DNA from: Viscum album
Lineage: Eukaryota > Streptophyta > Magnoliopsida > Santalales > Viscaceae
Direction of reading: 5' to 3'
DNA: 64,000 nt
Assembly (NCBI GenBank): GCA_963277665.1
Contig: OY728119.1
Span: forward strand, 319,444,206-319,508,205
The position numbers and the translations under genes are program-made. This document shows, piece by piece, positions 38,837-49,760 of this stretch. How positions within the stretch are numbered: the first letter of the stretch is position 1; every line of letters begins with the position of its first letter. The notes under the pieces are model-generated. The model searched no databases. It was not told the DNA's origin and saw only the letters and a list, made by a program, of their open reading frames with translations.

Positions 38837-39718
38837 TTAATCCCTTGGCCTTTTCTGAGGTAAGTTTCCTTGACGCTTAGGACATTCATTTTCATAATGC
38901 CCCATTTCCCTACAATTGTAGCATTCAACTTTGACAGCCTCTTTCTTTCCCTTGCAATCACGAGCCTGGTGACCCTTTTCTCCACATTTATAACAAACTC
39001 CCATTCCTTTTAGGCACATACCAGGGTGATTCTTCCAACAATTATCACATAATGGAAAATACTTCTTTCCCTTTTTCCATTTATCTGTCTCTTGTTCCAC
39101 CGTTCTCTTCTTCTCTTGCTTTAATTTGTTGTCATAAGACTTAGAGAATTCCTTTTCTGTCTTGATATCACACGAGACAATATCTTCGTATGATGAGAAG
39201 GATTGTGATACTAAAGCTCGACGGAGAAATGGTTTTAACCCATCAAAGAAACGATCAATATTACCCCTTGGGTTACGTATATAATCGGAAGCATGCCTCG
39301 CTAACCTTGTAAAGTTAGCCTCATACTTTGCGACATTCTCATCCTCCTTCTGCCTCAGACTCAGAAATTGTGTTTCCATATCTGCTCGATGGTCACGAGG
39401 AAAGTATTTTTCTAAGAAAATCTCATTGAACACCCTCCATTCCATATTCAATACGTCATCATCTTCCTTTGTGTTTTGAATCAGTGACCACCACTGATCG
39501 GCATCTCCAGTGAGGCGGTAAACTTCCATGACAACCTTCTCCCTTGCGCTACTCCCCAAGGCATGGAATATTTTCTCTAAGGAGTTTATCCATTGATCAA
39601 CTACTAATGGATTTGTACCCCCATTAAATTTTGGTGGTTGTTGCCTCATGAAGCGGTCTAACATTGATCCTCCATGTTGCGGATCAGGGTGCTCCATACG
39701 AGTAAGGCTATTATTCAT
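38837..39718 (-). CDS. Gag protein of element F
   Basis: An open frame of 293 residues. The Gag capsid-like domain covers about residues 25-185, with PPKFNGGTNPLVVDQWI, WRVFNEIFLEKYFP, FTRLARHASDYI and FDGLKPFLRRAL. A basic Lys-rich linker follows. There are three intact zinc knuckles: CDNCWKNHPGMC (CX2CX3HX3C), then CYKCGEKGHQARDC and CYNCREMGHYENEC (both CX2CX4HX4C). The family start is more likely at 39865 (MAPS), 49 codons upstream in the same frame. A TGA at 39851-39853 (codon 5) interrupts that start, so the ATG at 39718 is the first usable one. Gag would build particles and could package RNA of this element with enzymes supplied by others. This is the best preserved gag in the window. 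Confidence 0.8.
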   Translation of the reverse strand: MNNSLTRMEHPDPQHGGSMLDRFMRQQPPKFNGGTNPLVVDQWINSLEKIFHALGSSAREKVVMEVYRLTGDADQWWSLIQNTKEDDDVLNMEWRVFNEIFLEKYFPRDHRADMETQFLSLRQKEDENVAKYEANFTRLARHASDYIRNPRGNIDRFFDGLKPFLRRALVSQSFSSYEDIVSCDIKTEKEFSKSYDNKLKQEKKRTVEQETDKWKKGKKYFPLCDNCWKNHPGMCLKGMGVCYKCGEKGHQARDCKGKKEAVKVECYNCREMGHYENECPKRQGNLPQKRPRD

Positions 39719-39865
39719 AACCTGAGTGAGTTGTCCCAGTATGGTAATAAGTTGATCAGCACCAGTTGTATCTCCAGCTCCACAATAATTATCTTGAGCA
39801 GGAGGGAAATCCCTACAAGGAGTTCGTGCATTGATATGGTTTCCATTCCTTCAACTAGGCGCCAT
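39719..39865 (-). pseudogene. N-terminal gag extension of element F with a stop at codon 5
   Basis: In frame with the gag CDS. It starts ATGGCGCCTAG and stops at TGA 39851-39853, a change explained by one C-to-T transition of an Arg codon. The rest up to 39719 is open and resembles the N-terminal part of gag in E. An AG preceded by a T-containing stretch lies just before the ATG. Confidence 0.6.
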
Positions 39866-40351
39866 TTCTATACAATGGCATAAACTAGATTAGTTTATGA
39901 ATCAAAATACATAATTCCATACTTATAAAATACTTAACATAAATTAAACTATTTATGGATATAATCCATCATCATAAAAAGGTTTTCATTTAGGAAGTAT
40001 ATACTCATAACCGTTCATAGTGGTTTGTAAAGAAAATGAGAATTATCCTAAGCATATCCCCCGGGATTGTCGTAACCAAGAGTGCAGCAATGCCCGTTGT
40101 CGTGCACCAGTTCCTGTTCGAGTCTAGCTCAAAGCGGTGTTTTCGGGTTTTACCCCTAGGTACATCTATGTCAGAGCCGCCTCTACCTGCTCGTATCCAG
40201 ACAGGGATGAATTGCTCGGAAAACTCATAACATCTCTATAATACCAAAATTCTAGGAAGTTCTTCTATACTAATCCTCAAAGTCTATCTTCGGGCTATGT
40301 GCTCTAATCATAGTTTATCTAAATCTAGCTTCCAAGGTTAGTACTAAACTT
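39866..40351 (-). other. Untranslated leader of element F
   Basis: No coding. The block at about 40060-40230 is conserved with 5350-5530 of element A, despite heavy decay of A. Confidence 0.6.
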
Positions 40352-40363
40352 CCTCTGATACCA
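40352..40363 (-). promoter_or_regulatory. Primer binding site of element F
   Basis: The minus strand reads TGGTATCAGAGG, complementary to the 3' end of initiator methionine tRNA, two bases from the LTR edge. Confidence 0.9.
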
Positions 40364-41264
40364 ACTGTAATGCCCCGACCCCAGCTACCCAGAGTCGGTG
40401 CATTACTTCGTAACATTGGCATGATCACAAAAGATCAAGTCTCGAAAGACCGATTAGTTTAGTAGCCTTGGAAACACTAGATACATTCGTAAACGTTACA
40501 TTACATCATAAAGTGAAAAACTAAAATAACAAAGTCTCCATAGTCCACACTCATATCCTCTTCTGACTACCCCTGCAGGTCATTCATAAAATATTTCTTC
40601 ACATCCTAGAAAATATTAAAACATTGAAAGGGGTGAGATCAGATGCTCAGTAAGGATGACAGTATAGCGGAAGCTTTCATCAATAAACATAAACATTTAA
40701 GGAAATGTATAACTAAAAAAAAGCCTTTTGAACTTGAACTTCAACATAATATGGAAAAAGTAAAATGAGATAATGCCATTCACTTCTTCACATGGATATT
40801 CTACTGGTCGAATAATCACATGCAATATCAATAAACACTTTCATAATGATGGAATGCAAAATTCCAGACTATCATAACCACGTAGCCAAGGCCTCCTGCC
40901 ATGTCCACAAATTAGATTTTGTCAAGGCCTTGTGCCAAGACACTAGTTTGTCTCATGAGACCTGCCGATGCATCGAGGAGCTGTAGCGGGCTCCACCCGT
41001 CACTTATTAAGTCCAATGCATTCCTCATATGAATAGGTTTAAACATATCATAAACCATAACATAATCGTATCACATAAAACATGCATAAAGGTAACATAA
41101 CATTTCTACATTTCCATCACAAGATATCAATACAACACATTGATATAATAAAAACGCTTTCAAAATCATTTTCAATACCAAAATATAAGAAAGTTAAAAC
41201 TTTGTATTTATTTTTCATTAAAAAAATGAAGGCTTGTAGAGGAAGCCGAAACTCAAATAATGGT

Positions 41265-41303
41265 CACGGCAGCGTAGAAGTCATTGTCGCCGCATAAGTA
41301 TGG
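41265..41303 (-). other. GC-rich stem-loop module in the 5' LTR of F
   Basis: Arms GGCAGCG and CGCCGC around a loop, followed by ATAAGTATGG; counterpart of 36081-36118. Confidence 0.45.
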
Positions 41304-41952
41304 AAAGAAAAACATTCCCTTTTGTCGTTTAGTAAAATGCTTCGTATAAAAAAGATTCCTTTTAAATAAACATAAAAGTCAAAGGGGTTTATACACCGTA
41401 TAAAAGAAAGTTGTGTATAAAGCCAAATACGCCTCAATGAAAGGAGATTGAGACGAAGTCCTTAAAAAGATCATTTTTAAAATAAAATAGATCTATTATG
41501 TGTATTCACTATAGGTACACATAAAGAAAGTAAAAATACAAAGTAGGACATAATAATATCATGACATAATTTGAAAGTAGGAGATTAACCCAAAGAATGG
41601 AAATTGGGTGAAGAAGTTCCCTTACCTCGTGTCTGACATGACTCAACCATTCTTTAACCTACTGAATAATAAACTAGACATAATATATACCTTATTAAGA
41701 ACCATTTTCAATTTCATTGTCCTTATTATATCACTTATTACAATGATATGAACATTATGTAATTATTTAAGTTAATAACGGTCGTTTTGTCGATCTTTGG
41801 TACTTGAGTCAACAATAAACTTCATATAATTACAAGTTGTTTATGTGGTAGAATATCCATTTTCTCCAGAATTATATTCATGATTTAGATGTCATATATA
41901 TCTTATATATCCAGTATATACATTCATTTATAATATTACGTAACATTTAGAG

Positions 41953-42030
41953 GTATGAAATGAAATGCACCGTTCATGGAGACGGTAAGCCGTACGTACG
42001 CATGAACTCTACTTTCATTTCAATTTCATA
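41953..42030 (-). other. Conserved GTACGTAC hairpin in the 5' LTR of F
   Basis: GAAATGAAATG and CATTTCAATTTC outer arms; CGTTCATG and CATGAAC inner arms; GTACGTAC core. It lies in the transcribed leader about 700 bases downstream of the TATA box. Confidence 0.65.
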
Positions 42031-42720
42031 TTTAATGGAACGAAATCATAATGATATAAATGTATAATATAATTACAGTATAACATAGTGTATAATACCA
42101 CTTACTCCATCCTTTATACATCCCACATATGGAATTAACGATTCAAATCACTTTGAGGGGGCGGTAGTCCGCACTTCCTAAAATGAAATTATCACATTTT
42201 ACCCATAATGGAAATCATAAAGTATGCCATAAATGAGAAATAATGAAGCATAAGTAAAACATAAACATATTATATATCATATATAAAAATAGTGACATCT
42301 TAATGGCCACCTTTGAAGGTGTTATATGAGTGTTGAACAATCATCTTTTCGTGAGGCAGAAATTCATCATCCACAGAAACCGTATGTTCTTTAACCATTA
42401 GATGTAGGTGTGTGTAAGTGTAGCTCGAATACTTCTTATAAAAACATCCTAGTATATTTAGGATACTGGTGTTGTTACAAAAGAAATGAATAAAAAGAGT
42501 TTAGGGGGTTGGAGAAGAAAAATAAAACAAAACAACATTAGAGAAGACATTACCTCAAAATCGGGTAACTCTTTTTGATTTGAGCCAAAGGCTTCCTTGG
42601 TAAGGGTTCTGCCCAAAGTGAGGCTTCTAGGAGTAATAGGGGGAAGTTGGGAGAGTATTGGGGCAGAGGTTGGCCTAGCCAAATGGCTTGAAAGTGTAAA
42701 TGAGGTGGGAGAGGTGGGGG

Positions 42721-42731
42721 CCTTTTATAAG
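42721..42731 (-). promoter_or_regulatory. LTR TATA box of element F (5' LTR, the promoter copy)
   Basis: The minus strand reads CTTATAAAAGG; transcription would run left toward gag. About 40 bases further the short conserved leader frame starts (42682 leftward). Confidence 0.7.
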
Positions 42732-44085
42732 TGGAGAGGAGGGGCACTCTTGGAAAGTAAAGAAAAGTCACTTTATTATAAAATGAGTTTCGGATTTTAG
42801 AGGTCCCACACTTATATAATTATAGGATACGGTGATAAGGGTTCTAAATAACCTCATCCAATAGGCTTTGGACAAGTTTAAGACTTGGATTTTGCATTAT
42901 CTTCCCATTTTATTTAAATCGTTAAATAATGAGGTCATCGCTGCATCATCATGATGTCATAAATAATTTAATATATTTAATGTCTAAAAATTATATAAAA
43001 ACTACTATGATGTATGAAATATTTTTATCTTTCTGATGGATATTTATAATCAAAATTGGGACTTTTGTAACCCCACATAAAAACTGTTTTAGTAAAACAA
43101 CTCATGTTTGTGTCAATTTAATTTTAACATTAAATAAATATATATTAATGCATTTTCCAACAAACGTTGCTCCATGGGGTCCCCAAGTTCACCCATGGGT
43201 TTTCTAGGTCGGCCATGACTCATCCAATAGGAGTAGGACAAGTGTCAAGCTCATATCATATTATTAAAACATTGTTTTTACCTTAAACTACACTAATTAC
43301 CTCTTATCGCGATTAAGAACTTAAAAGTTACTATTCAATAAAAAATTATTTTAATCTCATTGAACCACATTTTAATTCTTAATGACAACCATGTATGTCG
43401 GATTTTTGAAAATCAAATCACAGAAGTGGTAATATTTCATTTAAATAAAAAATCAGTTATTTAACTACCACTTAGTGGTTTCACTATTCATCAAAATTTG
43501 ATGTTATTCAGAACAATGCCAAAATTTCATCCTAAGCTATAATTGATATTCCAAATTCAAAAATTATGTCTATTTTACAAAATTAAAAAAATATAAGTTG
43601 CATTAATTAATTTTATAATTAATTCCCGCTGTCACAACAAATAGCGTGTTTTTAAGAAACAATTTATATCAAAATATTGGCAATTGTTTATGTCCAATTT
43701 CAATGTTAAATTAATTCTAATGACCACCATTGGATAAAATGGTAAAAATATATTCTAATTATAATTTAAAACCACTAAATAGTATAATTTATCACTATAA
43801 ATTATTTTCATTTAAAAATTTGTTTTTAAGTAATTTTCACTATTCATAAAAAATGGATGTTCTCAGAAAATTACAAAAAATTAAACATTGGATAATTTCG
43901 ATATTATGAATACAAAAATGAAGTCCATTTTGAAATATAAAATTTCTATAATTTTAAAAAGTGGGTATTACTATTCATAACGGCTACTTTGATTAGTTGC
44001 GGTGTTTTAGAACTCGAAGTTGCGTACAATGCAAGCTATTGCATTATTGAAAGAGAGGCGTATCGTGAAAGCTCGGGGTGTTACA

Positions 44086-44090
44086 ACATC
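44086..44090. repeat. Target site duplication of element F, right copy
   Basis: acatc, identical to 35176-35180; element E coding resumes directly after. Confidence 0.9.
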
Positions 44091-44676
44091 AACAAACTCT
44101 TACAGATAAAGAAATAGGAAAGTCACATGGAATTTCTATCAGCGATGTGGAGTATGATAACGTAGTGGTGAAAGGTACACATACCATCCAATCTAAAGTA
44201 GCAAATGTTTTATTTGATTCTGGATCCACCACTCTATTATTTTTGAAGAATTTTGTAATGTTATCGTCGTATTACCGTAGTAGTTAGATATTGAGTTAGT
44301 TGTGACAACCCCTAATGGAACAACAGTCTCATCAAAAGTTTACAATTCCTCCCCGATTAATGTTTGTGGGAATATACTTCCTACAAATCTATTGATCCTT
44401 ACTATAGTAGATTTTTATGTGATTCTTGTCATGTATTGGCTTTCTTTATATGGAGCTCATATCAATTACCAAATAAGGGAAGTAACATGTCATATTCCAG
44501 AACAATATATGATCTTCTATCAATGCAAGGATGAACATAACCTTCCAGTGGAAATTTCATCCATCTTATGGGTCTTGATTCCACTAAATAATGGTTATTT
44601 ATCTCAAATGGTTAGAGAGAAACTCATGATTAAGAATATTCCCATTGTACAGGAGTTTGATGATGTCTTTCTGTAG
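44091..44676 (+). pseudogene. Aspartic protease of element E
   Basis: The retropepsin-like active site VLFDSGSTTLLF is intact at about 44206-44242 in the frame of gag. A frame change near 44287 moves to 44302-44676, which encodes the C-terminal half with the YWLSLYGAHINY segment (usually WL near the second conserved region). A stop at 44674-44676 precedes the RT. The protease would mature Gag-Pol. The shift and stops inactivate it. Confidence 0.8.
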
Positions 44677-45492
44677 GAATTACCGAGTCTTCCACCAAAT
44701 CGTGAAGTTGAGTATTTAATTGAACTCATACAAAGTGATATGCCCATTTCAATGAAACCTTATAGAATGGCCCAAATTTAGTTGTAGGAATTGAAGAAGA
44801 AACTCTAAGAGAATCTTGATAAGGGAATCATACACCCTAGTGCATCACCTTGGGGAGCACCTATTCTGTTTTCTAAGAAGAAAGATGGATCAATGAGACT
44901 CTACATTGATTATCAAGAACTTAACAAGATCACTATCAAGAAAAAATATATTCTCCCATGCATTGATGACTTATTTGACCAACTACGCAGAGATCAATAC
45001 TTTTCCAAGATTGATCTTCGTTCAGGGTATCATCAATTAAGGGTCAAAATGGAGGATATACCAAAGACGACTTTCCGTACAAGGTATGGACACTATGAAT
45101 TTATAGTGATTCCATTAGGTCTTACTAATGACTCTGATGACTTCATGAATCTAATTAATAGAGTCTTTAGAGACTATCTTCATCATTTTTTGGTAGTCGT
45201 TATACACGATAGTATTGTCTATTCAATGAGCATGGAAGAACATGATGATCACTTGAGAATTGTATTGAAGACCCTGAGAAAGGAGACGATTTATTCCAAA
45301 TTTACCAATTGTGAATTTTTTCTTCAAAAAGTTTCATTTTTGGGTCACATAATCTCAAAAGAGTGGATATATGTGGATCTAACAAAAATAGAGGTTATTG
45401 AAAGATGGTCAAGACCAACAACAGTAACTGAGATCCGATGTTTTCTTGGTTTGGCTAGATATTATCGATGTTTTGTGAAATTTTTTTCATGA
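44677..45492 (+). pseudogene. Reverse transcriptase of element E
   Basis: The RT frame begins with ELPSLPPNREVEY, with two early stops near 44780-44815. From 44893 a 199-codon stretch covers the palm and thumb: [42 protein letters not shown], then the catalytic box, then [19 protein letters not shown] and [11 protein letters not shown]. The catalytic pair, normally DD, reads HD (His codon CAC at 45205-45207), so polymerase activity is lost. Ends at TGA 45490-45492. Confidence 0.85.
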
Positions 45493-46130
45493 TTATCTAA
45501 TCCACTCACCAGGTTGACTCGAAAAGGAGTTAAGTTCATTTGGATAGAGGAGTGTGAAGAGAATTAAAGGAGTTAAAAAGAAGGTTATCCAGTGCACCTG
45601 TGCTCACACTTCCTTGTAGTGGAGAAAGGTTTGTGATTTATAGTTATGCATCCAAGAAGGGATTGGGGTGTGTTCTCTTGAAAAACGAAATGGTGATAGC
45701 TTATGCCTCGTGACAGTTGATCATCCATGAGAAAAATTACCCAACTCATGATTTGGAGTTAGCTGCAGTAATCATTGTATTAAAAATATGGAGGCATTAT
45801 CTTTATTGTGAAAGGTGTGATATTTATACTGATCATAACAGTTTAAAGTATATTTTCACACAAAAGGAGATGAATATGCGCCAAAGAAGATAGTTGGAGA
45901 TGATTTAGGATTATTAATGGTCAATTCATTTTCACCCTGGGAAAGCATACAAGGTTGTAGATGCATTATGTCGACAACACCATGCTATCTTATCCATGAT
46001 GAGGATCACAAAAGATACAATATTTTTGGATTTACAAATGATGGATATTGGAATTATAATGGAAGTGGAAAATTATTATCTTTCTCAAATGAATGTTCGA
46101 CCTTATATACATGTGAAGATTAATGAGGCA
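45493..46130 (+). pseudogene. RNase H of element E (frameshifted)
   Basis: After the RT stop, the connection (SNPLTRLTRKGVKFIW) continues and shifts frame near 45562. The RNase H core follows in the new frame: the first catalytic Asp of the DAS motif is Tyr (YSYASKKGLG), HDLEL and [10 protein letters not shown] are kept, and [10 protein letters not shown] ends at a stop. Further stops follow. The apparent frame 45917-46123 is out of register. Confidence 0.75.
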
Positions 46131-47525
46131 TAGAAATAAGATGTAGAGATACAAAAGATGATGATAAATGTTCCTGAATTTCACTTTGATTGTGATGAAA
46201 TAATAAGTTTCAGGAATCAGGTCTATGCTCCTCCCATCCCAGAATTAAAGAAGGAGCTACTAGATGAGGCTCATAGTTCTTCATTCTCTATTCATCCTGG
46301 AATCACGAAGATGTATAGGGACCTGAAATAGTACTTCTAGTGGGATGGCATGAAAAGAGATGTTGCTGAATATGTCTCTCAATGCTTGGTTTTTCAGCAA
46401 GTTAAAGCAGAGAGGGAGAATTCTAAGGGGATATTACAACCATTACCCATACCCGAATGAAAATTGGAAAACATCAATATGGACTTTGTCACCGGACATC
46501 CTAAAACATCCTATGGAAATAATGCTATCTGGGTCGTAGTTGATCGTCTTACAAAGTTAGCACACTTCATTACTATTATATGGGAATTATCTCTTGATCA
46601 TCTTGCCATGATATATGTAAAGGAAGTGGCAAGATTTCAAGGAGTAAAACATTCCATTATATTTGATCGGGATCCGAGGTTTACCTCAATTTTTAGGGGA
46701 AGTCTTCAGCATACTCTGGATACCGAGTTGAGTTTCATCACTGCTTATCATCCTCAGACAGACGGTCAGTCTTAGAGAACAATTAAAACTCTAGAAAATA
46801 TGTTAAGCGATTGTTAAATGGATTTCAATAGTGGTTGGGATCAACACATTCCTTTTCTAGAATTTTCATATAATAATAGCTTTCACTCCAGTATTTAGAT
46901 GGAACCTTATGACGCTCTCTATGGAAAGAAATGCCAAACTCCAACTTGCTGGGATGAAGTTGGGGAAAGAAAGATATTAGGACCTGATCTTGTAGATGAG
47001 ATGGCAGAAAATGTCCGATCTATTCGACAACACATAAGAGCAGATCAGAGTCGACAAAAATGTTATGCCAATAACCGAAGAAAATACCTAGAGTTTGAAG
47101 TGAGTGATAAAGTGTTCTTACGAATATCTCTTTAGGAGAGAGTAATTATATTTGGAAAGAAGGGAAATTAGAGACCTATGTATATTGGTCCTTTCGAAAT
47201 TCTAGATCGTGTTGGGAAGGTAGCATTCTGATTGGCGCTTCCACCAAATCTTTATCAAGTTCATGATGTGTTCCATTTATCTCTCCTAAGAAAGTACATA
47301 CCTAATCCTTTACATGTACGCATCTCAGATGGTGTACCACTGGAGAAAGATCTTTCATATGAAGAACAACCGAAATAAATTCTAGATCATAGAGAAAAAG
47401 TCCAACAGAACAAGACCACTCGCATGGTGAAAGTTTTATGGAGGAACCACCAATTATTAGAAGCTACATGGGAGCTAGTGGATATGATGATGGAGAGATA
47501 TCCTCATCTTTTTGTTACAAAGTGA
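46131..47525 (+). pseudogene. Integrase and chromodomain of element E
   Basis: In one frame: the H2C2 region (HSSSFSIHPG, then CLVFQQVK with the second Cys lost), the core with MDFVTGHPKT (first Asp), DRDPRFTS (second Asp) and DGQS followed by TAG where the catalytic Glu is expected. Then come [14 protein letters not shown] and GKKCQTP. C-terminal domain: GPFEILDRVGKVAF and VHDVFHLSLLRKYIP. The chromodomain-like tail has VKVLWRNHQLLEATWE and MMERYPHLF, ending at TGA 47523-47525. Several other stops are present. The chromodomain-like tail supports the chromovirus (Tekay/Del-like) assignment. Confidence 0.88.
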
Positions 47526-47550
47526 CGAATTTCGAGGTAGAAATTAATTT

Positions 47551-47565
47551 TAAGGGGGGGTAAAA
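47551..47565 (+). promoter_or_regulatory. Polypurine tract of element E
   Basis: TAAGGGGGGGTAAAA directly precedes the LTR start TGTAACACTC; a T interrupts the run near its end. Confidence 0.85.
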
Positions 47566-49181
47566 TGTAACACTCAAGATTTTTATGAGAAATATTTTGT
47601 TATCATCAATGAAATCATTCACTACACACAACACTAAATATTCTTGCATTTCACACAATCATGACCTTTCTTGATAGCTTGCGTTGTACGCAATACCATG
47701 TATCACAAAACAATGATATGGTATTAAAATATTATTAAAAATAGCCGTTATGAATATTAATACCCACTTTTTCAAATTTTATAAATTTTATAATTCAAAA
47801 TGGACTTCATTTTTGGATTTGGAATATCGAAATTAGCCTATGGTGAATTTTTGGTATTTTTCTGAAAACTTTCAATTTTTGATGAATAGTGAAAACAATC
47901 CGTTACTATTTAAAAACCGACTTTTTATTTGAATAATTATTTATTTTATTTAATTATATTTTACGTAAAAATTGATACATAATACCAATATATGTTCAAT
48001 GTAATTCATTGGAGTCATTTTATAATAATTTTAGATATATAAATATTTTAATGAACTTTTCACCGTCTTTTACCCACCTCCTAAGAGAGTTTGAAAATTT
48101 ACATAAAACATAGTTTTACCACTTCTGTGAGTGGAATTTAGAAAATCCGAGAGACACCATTAATATCAATTATTAAAATTTTGTTCAATTAGATAAAAAT
48201 AATCTTTGGTGAATAGTAACCTTTTACTTTTATTTACAGCGTTTAAAAGTAAATATGGTAATTAAGGGTAAAAATGGTATATTATTACCCTAAAAAATTT
48301 ACTAAGTCTATTGGATAAGATTAATTCGACCTAAAACAACTTTAGGAATAAATTATCAACATCTAGGTCCACTTGGACTAGATTAGAACATTTATTATTA
48401 TTTTATTTAATGAATAGTTAAAATTGTTAAAATGAAAGTATAATAACTAAATCATTTTTAATATATGGTTATACATAAGATAAATAAGACTATAAATATT
48501 AATTAGAAATATAAAAATATTTCTTACATAATGGTATTTTATTTATAATATTTAGACTTTATATAATTTAATTTATTTATGACACATGATGATGTAGTAA
48601 TTAACTTATTAAGGATATATTAACATAAATGATATTATAAATATCCAAATAAATGTAATTTGAGACTTTTTATTAATTAAAATAATTTTATAGGTTAATA
48701 TGACATATTAGTATTGAGTTAATTAACGTTTTTAGAACTAATCATGCTGTTATGAGTTTCATAAAAATCAATTACCAAATAGTGTCAAAATTGACATAAA
48801 AATGTTTTTAAAACAAATATTATATTATTAATTGTTATTTTTTTAAAAAAATCTAAGGTTCAGCCAAATGACTTAGATAAGGTTATATATATTTATTATT
48901 AACAACTTGGGGTTCTTTTGTCATATTATAGTATATTTATTAACCATATAAAGTAAGAATACAAGAAGTCACGGTAAAAGTAAAATTATTTATCTTAAAT
49001 TTAAATCTAAATGAAAAGGATAAAGTAGTAACCTAAACATGTCTAAAATCTATTTGTTGAGAGGATTTCGACCGATCCGCACCTTATTATTGAAATAAAT
49101 TAATTTTGAGCTATTAAAAACTAAATATGACTTAATAATAAAATAATATTATAAGTTTTTCCTAAAGTACCACTCTCCTCC

Positions 49182-49192
49182 CTTATAAAAGG
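49182..49192 (+). promoter_or_regulatory. LTR TATA box of element E (3' LTR copy)
   Basis: CTTATAAAAGG between C/T-rich stretches; counterpart of 32251-32261. Confidence 0.65.
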
Positions 49193-49504
49193 GAACCTCC
49201 TCCCTCTCATCCTCACACCACTTTGAGACTTCAAGCTCAAAAAAACCCAGCTAATTACAATTCTCAACTTCCCTAGAAACATCCTAGAGGTACTGTTCTT
49301 CTTCAAATACCATCTTTAGGGCCCTTACAGGAGGTTAAGAAGAGGTGCTTCAAAGAAGAGGTAATGTCTGTTACCGATTCATTCAACTTTATTTCTTCTT
49401 CTAATTCTTCTTAATTAGTTGTTTAATTTTAATGTAATAACATCAGTATCACTCATATACGGATATGTTATTATAAATATGAAACAACCCTATTTAACCT
49501 TCTA

Positions 49505-49590
49505 TCCATCCTATGGAAAACAAAATCACCGTGCGTGCGTACGTAAGGAATACCGTCTCCACGTTGTGGTGTAATCTGTTTTCTATCACC
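49505..49590 (+). other. Conserved hairpin module 1 in the 3' LTR of E
   Basis: gtgcgtgcgtacgtaagg followed by taccgtctccacg: the reverse-orientation match of the B, F and G hairpin, with arms around caccgtg and cacgttgtggtg. Confidence 0.6.
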
Positions 49591-49679
49591 ACCTTACTTG
49601 TATGGGTATAATGGAGTAAATAATAAATATATATGATTATTGTAAAGTGATATTGATTTTGAAATAGTATACATACACT

Positions 49680-49760
49680 TCAATACAATTCCACGATCAT
49701 GGGAACGATATCACCACTCCTGCGTATGTATGGCCTACCATCTCCACGATTTGATGCGAC
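49680..49760 (+). other. Conserved hairpin module 2 in the 3' LTR of E
   Basis: cctgcgtatgtatggcctac followed by catctccacg; about 180 bases downstream of module 1, as in the 5' LTR. Confidence 0.5.

Larger units (their letters stand above)
35181..44085 (-). mobile_element. Element F: gag-only LTR retrotransposon nested in element E
   Basis: Flanked by perfect acatc duplications, with canonical ends (plus strand starts TGTAACGCCCC and ends GGGGTGTTACA). The 5' LTR is the right one (40366-44085); the left LTR (35181-about 37815) matches its first 2.6 kb and then stops. The interior has PBS (40352-40363), leader, a gag frame (38837-39865) and about 1 kb of non-coding DNA with a SINE-like insertion; no protease, RT or integrase is visible. 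It resembles the TR-GAG class of plant non-autonomous elements, though a deletion from an autonomous parent is equally possible. LTR copies differ by only a few percent in their first 300 bases by eye. Confidence 0.9.
40366..44085 (-). repeat. 5' LTR of element F
   Basis: Full 3.72 kb LTR. The plus strand starts TGTAATGCCCCGACC and ends GGGGTGTTACA before the acatc duplication. Its part from about 41045 rightward to about 43000 is closely similar to the LTRs of B and G, whereas 40366-41030 is unrelated to theirs. Confidence 0.92.
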
